Positions 59,600-64,000 of a DNA stretch of 64,000 nucleotides are shown one piece after another (the stretch's first letter is position 1; every line of letters starts with the position of its first letter). Under the pieces are notes generated by a model that was given only the letters and a program-made list of their open reading frames with translations, was not told the DNA's origin and searched no databases. Source of the DNA: Arthrobacter sp. SPG23 (lineage in GTDB: Bacteria; Actinomycetota; Actinomycetes; Actinomycetales; Micrococcaceae); assembly GCF_000876655.1 (NCBI RefSeq), contig NZ_JYCN01000014.1, positions 149,107-213,106 of the forward strand. The letters are read 5' to 3'. Both the position numbers and the translations under genes were made by a program.

Positions 59600-61828
59600 A
59601 TGCTCGACGCTGATTTGGCCCATGAACGGGACTATGTTGCCGGACTGTATGCCCGCCTTGATGAGTTGCGCGAGGAAAAGCGCACTCAGCTTGCCCAGGT
59701 CCGCCGTGCCGGTGCCGTGGGAACCATGCAAAATGTTTCCGAAAGGGACGCCTTTGCGGCCCTTTATGAGGACCGCCTTGCCCAGCTGGACGCTGTGGAC
59801 GACCGGCTGGTTTTTGGCCGCCTCGACCTGGATTCGGGGGAGGCCCAGTACATCGGCCGTATCGGGCTGACCACTGACGACCTCCAGCGGCTCATGGTGG
59901 ACTGGCGCGCGCCCGAGGCCGGGCATTTCTACCAGGCCACTGCTTTCGACCGCCAGGGCGTGCGCCGCCGCCGCCACCTGATTCTGCAGGGCCGCGAAGT
60001 CAAGGCCATTGAAGACGACGTCCTCGACGCCGACATGCTGGCCGACAACGAATCGCTCCAGGGGGAGGGAGCGCTGCTGGCCGCCCTGAACTCCAAGCGC
60101 ACCGGACGCATGTCCGACATTGTCGGCACCATCCAGTCGGAGCAGGACCGGATCATCCGCTCCTCCATCTCCGGAGCCGTCGTCGTCCAGGGCGGGCCCG
60201 GAACGGGCAAGACCGCCGTTGCGCTGCACCGCGCCGCGTACCTCCTCTACACCCACCGTGACCGGCTGAAGACCGCCGGCGTACTGCTGGTGGGTCCGTC
60301 GTCGTCGTTCATGAAATACATTGAGCGCGTGCTGCCGTCACTCGGCGAGACGGGCGTGGTCATGGCGAGCGTCGGCCGGCTGATGCCCGGCATCAATGCC
60401 GTACCCGAACAGGAAGCGGACGTCGCTGCCGTCAAGGGCAGGCTGGATATGGCCGAGGTGGTTGCCAACGCCGTGACCAACCGGCAGCGCATACCGGCTG
60501 AGAACCGGATCCTTGAGGTGGACGGCCGCAAGCTGGTCCTGACTCCCCGCCAGGTGCGCCGGGCCCGGGAAAAGGCCCGCGCCAGCCACAAGCCGCATAA
60601 CGAGGCGCGCCTGACGTTCGTGAAGATCCTGCTCCGCGAGCTCACCGAGCAGATGACCGAGCTCGTCGAGGCCGGCAGCATCGGCAACAATGCCGACCGT
60701 TCGTATCTCGCCGAGGACGTCCGGACTGCCCGCGATGTCCGGATCGCACTGAATCTGTGCTGGATGCCGATGACCCCGGAAAAGCTCATCTCCGAGCTGT
60801 TCAGCAAGCCGGCCATCCTGGCAGCCTGCACGCCCCACCTGACTGACGCTGAACGCGCCCTCCTCAGCCGTCCGGCAGACAGTCCCTGGACCGAAGCCGA
60901 CGTGCCGCTGCTGGATGAAGCCGCCGAACTGCTGGGCGAGCTTGATCCCGCAGCCGGCCGCGGACTGGCCCAGCAGGAGCACGACCGTGCCCGGGACATC
61001 GCCAACGCCAAGCAGACCCTGGTTAACATGGAAACCGCCGGGGTCGATGTGCTGATGACGGCCGAGGAACTTGTCGACCAGAACCAGGAACGCGAGGCAC
61101 GGCTCACCGCCGCGGAACGGGCCACCAGCGACCGCACGTGGGCCTTCGGGCACATCGTTGTCGACGAGGCGCAGGAACTGTCTCCGATGCAGTGGCGGCT
61201 GTTGGTGCGGCGTTGCCCGCTCAAGTCGTTCACGATCGTGGGCGACATCGCCCAGACGAGTTCCGTGGCCGGCGCCAAGTCCTGGCAAAGCGCGCTGGAG
61301 CCGATGTTCGGCGACCGCTGGCAGCTCGAGGAACTCACGGTCAACTACCGCACGCCCTCCCAGATCGCGGAGGCGGCAGCCCGGATGGCAACCGCCGCCG
61401 GCCTGGTGATCTCTGCCCCAAAGGCCGTCCGGGAAGGCCGCTGGTCGCCGATCATCGACCGCGTCGACGACGGGGCAGTCGTCAGCAGGCTCGTTGAGGT
61501 GCTTCCGGACGAGCTGGACGCGCTCGACGGCGGCCTGCTCGCCGTGATTGCCGACGGCGACCTGCTGCCGCAGGCCGCTTCGGCACTGCGCGCTGCCTAC
61601 GGCCGCCGTGTAGGTTCCGGCGCCGGCAGCTACGAGCAGGACATCGTCGTTATCAGCCCGCGGGAAGCCAAGGGCCTGGAGTTCGACGGCGTTGTGGTGC
61701 TGGAGCCCTCCATGATGCTCAATCAGGAGCACGGACGCGTCGGGGACCTCTACGTGGCCATGACCCGGCCCACCCAGCGGCTGCGGCTGATCGCAGCTGC
61801 ACCGGTGCCTGCAGGCATCGAAAGATAA
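59600..61828 (+). CDS. HelD/HelR-type RNA-polymerase-associated UvrD-like ATPase
   Basis: A 742-residue superfamily 1 motor. An N-terminal coiled region (HERDYVAGLYARLDELREEKRT) and the HelD module RLVFGRLDL...YIGRIGLTTDDLQRLMVDWRAPEA precede Walker A GGPGTGKT (residues 198-205); VVDEAQELSPMQW and YVAMTRPTQRL mark later helicase motifs. Actinobacterial HelD/HelR proteins push their arms into RNA polymerase and free it from DNA, and HelR displaces rifamycins. The HelR subtype is suggested by size and the actinobacterial host. The promoter palindrome might be an inducible element. Product function is reliable at family level. Confidence 0.9.
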   Translation: MLDADLAHERDYVAGLYARLDELREEKRTQLAQVRRAGAVGTMQNVSERDAFAALYEDRLAQLDAVDDRLVFGRLDLDSGEAQYIGRIGLTTDDLQRLMVDWRAPEAGHFYQATAFDRQGVRRRRHLILQGREVKAIEDDVLDADMLADNESLQGEGALLAALNSKRTGRMSDIVGTIQSEQDRIIRSSISGAVVVQGGPGTGKTAVALHRAAYLLYTHRDRLKTAGVLLVGPSSSFMKYIERVLPSLGETGVVMASVGRLMPGINAVPEQEADVAAVKGRLDMAEVVANAVTNRQRIPAENRILEVDGRKLVLTPRQVRRAREKARASHKPHNEARLTFVKILLRELTEQMTELVEAGSIGNNADRSYLAEDVRTARDVRIALNLCWMPMTPEKLISELFSKPAILAACTPHLTDAERALLSRPADSPWTEADVPLLDEAAELLGELDPAAGRGLAQQEHDRARDIANAKQTLVNMETAGVDVLMTAEELVDQNQEREARLTAAERATSDRTWAFGHIVVDEAQELSPMQWRLLVRRCPLKSFTIVGDIAQTSSVAGAKSWQSALEPMFGDRWQLEELTVNYRTPSQIAEAAARMATAAGLVISAPKAVREGRWSPIIDRVDDGAVVSRLVEVLPDELDALDGGLLAVIADGDLLPQAASALRAAYGRRVGSGAGSYEQDIVVISPREAKGLEFDGVVVLEPSMMLNQEHGRVGDLYVAMTRPTQRLRLIAAAPVPAGIER

Positions 61829-61835
61829 TCCCGGT

Positions 61836-61868
61836 GGCGGGAGGGCCGGATTATCGCGGCCTCCCGCC
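61836..61868. terminator. helD/helR terminator
   Basis: GGCGGGAGG (61836-61844) pairs with CCTCCCGCC (61860-61868), 8 bases after the stop. A second perfect 10-bp hairpin, CCGAGCGCTG-TCACG-CAGCGCTCGG, follows at 61875-61899. Confidence 0.7.
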
Positions 61869-61928
61869 CGCGGCCCGAGCGCTGTCACGCAGCGCTCGGA
61901 GCCGGGCAATCCTGCTAACTTAGATCAC

Positions 61929-63242
61929 GTGTCCCAACTAAATGATCTCGAGTCCCAGCAGAACGATCCGACCTTTGCCAACATCTGGCAAGAGCTCAAC
62001 TGGCGCGGCCTGGTCCACGTTTCCACTGATGAAGTGGAACTGGAGAAGCTGCTCGCCGGGGACCCGATCACCTATTACTGCGGTTTCGATCCCACCGCAC
62101 CCAGCTTGCACCTCGGCAACCTTGTGCAGTTGCTCCTGATGCGCCGCCTTCAGCTCGCCGGCCACAGGCCGTTGGGCCTGGTTGGCGGATCCACCGGCCT
62201 GATCGGTGATCCGAGGCCGACGGCGGAACGCACCTTGAACACCAAGGACACCGTTTCCGAATGGGTTGGGTACCTCCAGGCCCAGGTCCGGCGCTTCCTG
62301 AGCTTTGACGGCGAAAACGCCGCCAGAATGGTCAACAACCTCGACTGGACCGCCCCGCTCAGCGCCATCGACTTCCTTCGCGAAATCGGCAAGCACTTCC
62401 GGGTCGGCACCATGCTCCGCAAGGATGCCGTTGCCTCCCGGCTCAGTTCGGATGAGGGCATCAGCTACACGGAGTTCAGCTACCAGATCCTGCAGGGCAT
62501 GGACTACCTTCAGCTCTTCCGTGACTACGGCTGTGTCCTGGAGACCGGGGGGTCGGACCAGTGGGGCAACCTCACCAGCGGCACCGAACTCATCCGCAAG
62601 GTTGAAGGCAAGCACGTGCACGCGCTGGGCACGCCGCTCATCACCAATTCGGACGGCACCAAGTTCGGAAAGAGCGAAGGTAACGCCATTTGGCTTGATC
62701 CGGAGATGTGCAGCCCCTACGCCTTCTACCAGTTCTGGCTCAACACCGCTGATGCCGACGTTGCCGCGCGGCTGAAGGTGTTCACCTTCCTGACCCGCGC
62801 CGAGATCGAAGCCCTGGAAGTTTCGATTGCCGAGCGTCCCTTTGCCCGCGAAGGCCAGCGCAAGCTTGCGTTCGAAGTGACCTCGCTGGTCCACGGCGTG
62901 GAAGCTACGGAGAAGGTCATCGCCGCCTCCGCGGCGCTCTTCGGCGGCGGTGATCTCGCGGCGCTGGACGAGCGGACCTTGTCGGCCGCGACCGCCGAAC
63001 TGCCCTCGGCGCGTGTTGACCCGGACGGAATGGGCATCGTGGACCTGCTGGTGGCCTCAGGGCTCTCGGACAGCAAATCGGCCGCCCGCCGGACAGTCGG
63101 TGAAGGCGGCGCCTATGTGAACAACACGAAGGTCACCGATCCGGATGCAGTTATTCCTGGCAGCGAACTGCTGCACGGGCGCTACCTGCTTCTGCGCCGC
63201 GGGAAGAAGAACCTGGCAACGGTGGAAGTGGCTGCTTCCTAG
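61929..63242 (+). CDS. tyrS: Tyrosyl-tRNA synthetase
   Basis: A 437-residue class I synthetase. The HIGH equivalent is HLGN (61-64) in DPTAPSLHLGNLVQ, the KMSKS equivalent is KFGKS (245-249), and a C-terminal S4 RNA-binding domain (SGLSDSKSAARRTVGEGGAYVNN) holds tRNA. GTG 61929 is seven bases after TAACTT (61916-61921), so the message may be leaderless, with no room for a T-box. Its terminator is immediately followed by the rRNA promoter region. Confidence 0.98.
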   Translation: MSQLNDLESQQNDPTFANIWQELNWRGLVHVSTDEVELEKLLAGDPITYYCGFDPTAPSLHLGNLVQLLLMRRLQLAGHRPLGLVGGSTGLIGDPRPTAERTLNTKDTVSEWVGYLQAQVRRFLSFDGENAARMVNNLDWTAPLSAIDFLREIGKHFRVGTMLRKDAVASRLSSDEGISYTEFSYQILQGMDYLQLFRDYGCVLETGGSDQWGNLTSGTELIRKVEGKHVHALGTPLITNSDGTKFGKSEGNAIWLDPEMCSPYAFYQFWLNTADADVAARLKVFTFLTRAEIEALEVSIAERPFAREGQRKLAFEVTSLVHGVEATEKVIAASAALFGGGDLAALDERTLSAATAELPSARVDPDGMGIVDLLVASGLSDSKSAARRTVGEGGAYVNNTKVTDPDAVIPGSELLHGRYLLLRRGKKNLATVEVAAS

Positions 63243-63269
63243 GGTCGGGCGCTTCCAGGAACTCATGTG

Positions 63270-63312
63270 CACGCTCCTTTCCGGCCGATTTGCGCGGCCG
63301 GGGAGGAGCGTG
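63270..63312 (+). terminator. tyrS terminator
   Basis: An 18-base stem (63270-63287 with 63295-63312; 16 Watson-Crick pairs plus two G-U) is followed by TAATGTTTTCTG, giving a short T-rich tract. It would insulate the rRNA operon from tyrS transcription. Confidence 0.85.
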
Positions 63313-63753
63313 TAATGTTTTCTGAGTCGCCGCCGCTGAGTGGTGACAGACCCCCTACAAATGAGAAGCAATTCTTCATGCGCAAGTCGCAAAAATGAAA
63401 AGTTGCTTCATATTTTGCTGGGCGGATTCACTCCACCAAGTGAACTTCGGAAGAATAACCGGATTTGCAAAGTGGAAATGAATGAAATAAGATGGAAACA
63501 TCGCAGCGAGGAAATGATAACAAAGAATTCGAAAGAATTCAAATTTGTTTGAAAAGTATTCGAATGTGTCTGTTGTTTGAGAACTCAATAGTGTGCCAAG
63601 TTTGTTGATACCAATTTATTTTATGGATTGGTTGAATTGACTGGATCCGCCACCCCGTGGTGTGGTCTGGTTTTTACAGCTGGTTTCAAATTTTGTGCAT
63701 TGTGTGTTTCCCGTTTTCCCGGGGGCGCATGGTGTGTCTGTTTTTGTTTTACT
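63313..63753 (+). promoter_or_regulatory. rRNA operon promoter and leader
   Basis: This AT-rich stretch contrasts with its neighbours. The best promoter is TTGCAA (63465-63470), 17 bases, TAAGAT (63488-63493), with transcription starting near 63500. A second candidate overlaps the tyrS terminator: TTGCGC (63290-63295), 17 bases, TAATGT (63313-63318). The element TTTGAGAACTCAATAGTGTG (63577-63596) resembles the conserved antitermination/processing segment of actinobacterial rRNA leaders. CCAC-CCC-GTGG near 63651 is a small hairpin. The rest holds no gene. Confidence 0.7.

Positions 63754-64000
<247 letters not shown>

Noticed and set aside
60338..61909. 523-codon frame antisense to the HelD/HelR gene
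   Set aside because: No homology features. It begins and ends inside the plus-strand gene and its terminator.

Overview
The window is high-GC actinobacterial chromosome, most like Arthrobacter/Pseudarthrobacter (Micrococcaceae). This rests on four things seen in the sequence: the 5' end of the 16S rRNA gene at the right edge, the gene order ftsK-pgsA-cinA-clgR-(DUF3046)-recA-recX-miaB-miaA-dapF-hflX-dinG-lexA (the order also seen in mycobacteria and corynebacteria), PriA-type HisA, and the mycothiol-linked MDMPI fold protein. Nearly everything is core, vertically inherited DNA. I see no phage, insertion sequence, CRISPR array or tRNA gene.

Layout. (1) 1-17.1 kb: DNA translocation, repair and tRNA/ribosome maintenance. 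It holds ftsK (5' truncated by the window), pgsA, cinA, clgR, a MarR regulator, recA-recX, miaB, miaA, dapF, an RsmC-like methyltransferase, hflX, dinG, and the divergent pair lexA / LysM cell-division suppressor. LexA-type boxes lie at recA, between lexA and the LysM gene, and at a radical SAM gene near 31.3 kb. (2) 17.2-20.7 kb: histidine genes hisC-hisB-hisH-(small membrane protein)-priA, then sseB and an MFS exporter. (3) 23.1-26.8 kb: DUF1844, infC (ATT start)-rpmI-rplT and a TrmH-family methyltransferase. (4) 26.9-33.2 kb: membrane and stress functions, two transporters, a Nudix hydrolase, the radical SAM protein, pyrrolidone-carboxylate peptidase, a SIMPL protein and an HEERH protein. 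(5) 33.5-37.1 kb: pheS-pheT. (6) 37.1-43.3 kb: the most distinctive locus. A 4'-phosphopantetheinyl transferase converges on an operon of a 1332-residue Pls/PosA-type peptide synthetase and an M1-family metallopeptidase; together they look like a compact system for making and trimming a cationic homopolymer of an amino acid. (7) 43.5-45.7 kb: quinone oxidoreductase and fatty-acid desaturase. (8) 45.8-54.5 kb: a complete arginine operon argCJBDFRGH behind tandem TATGCATA operators. (9) 54.7-58.8 kb: a PNPOx-like oxidase, an MDMPI protein and an alkylation-repair group (ogt, Ada-AlkA fusion, aag). (10) 58.9-64 kb: apt, a HelD/HelR-type helicase, tyrS and the start of an rRNA operon.

Points that deserve follow-up are the Pls-type synthetase locus, and a leader upstream of hflX that carries a leaderless mini-ORF encoding MFLIFE followed by a second Shine-Dalgarno-linked mini-ORF, resembling drug-sensing attenuators of ribosome-protection genes. 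Also notable are an ECF-type promoter (GGGAAC-N18-GTT) ahead of clgR, a LexA box inside a leaderless promoter of the SplB-like radical SAM gene, the non-canonical ATT start of infC with a 195-residue Ala/Pro/Lys/Glu tail, and a nested palindromic repeat after argH.
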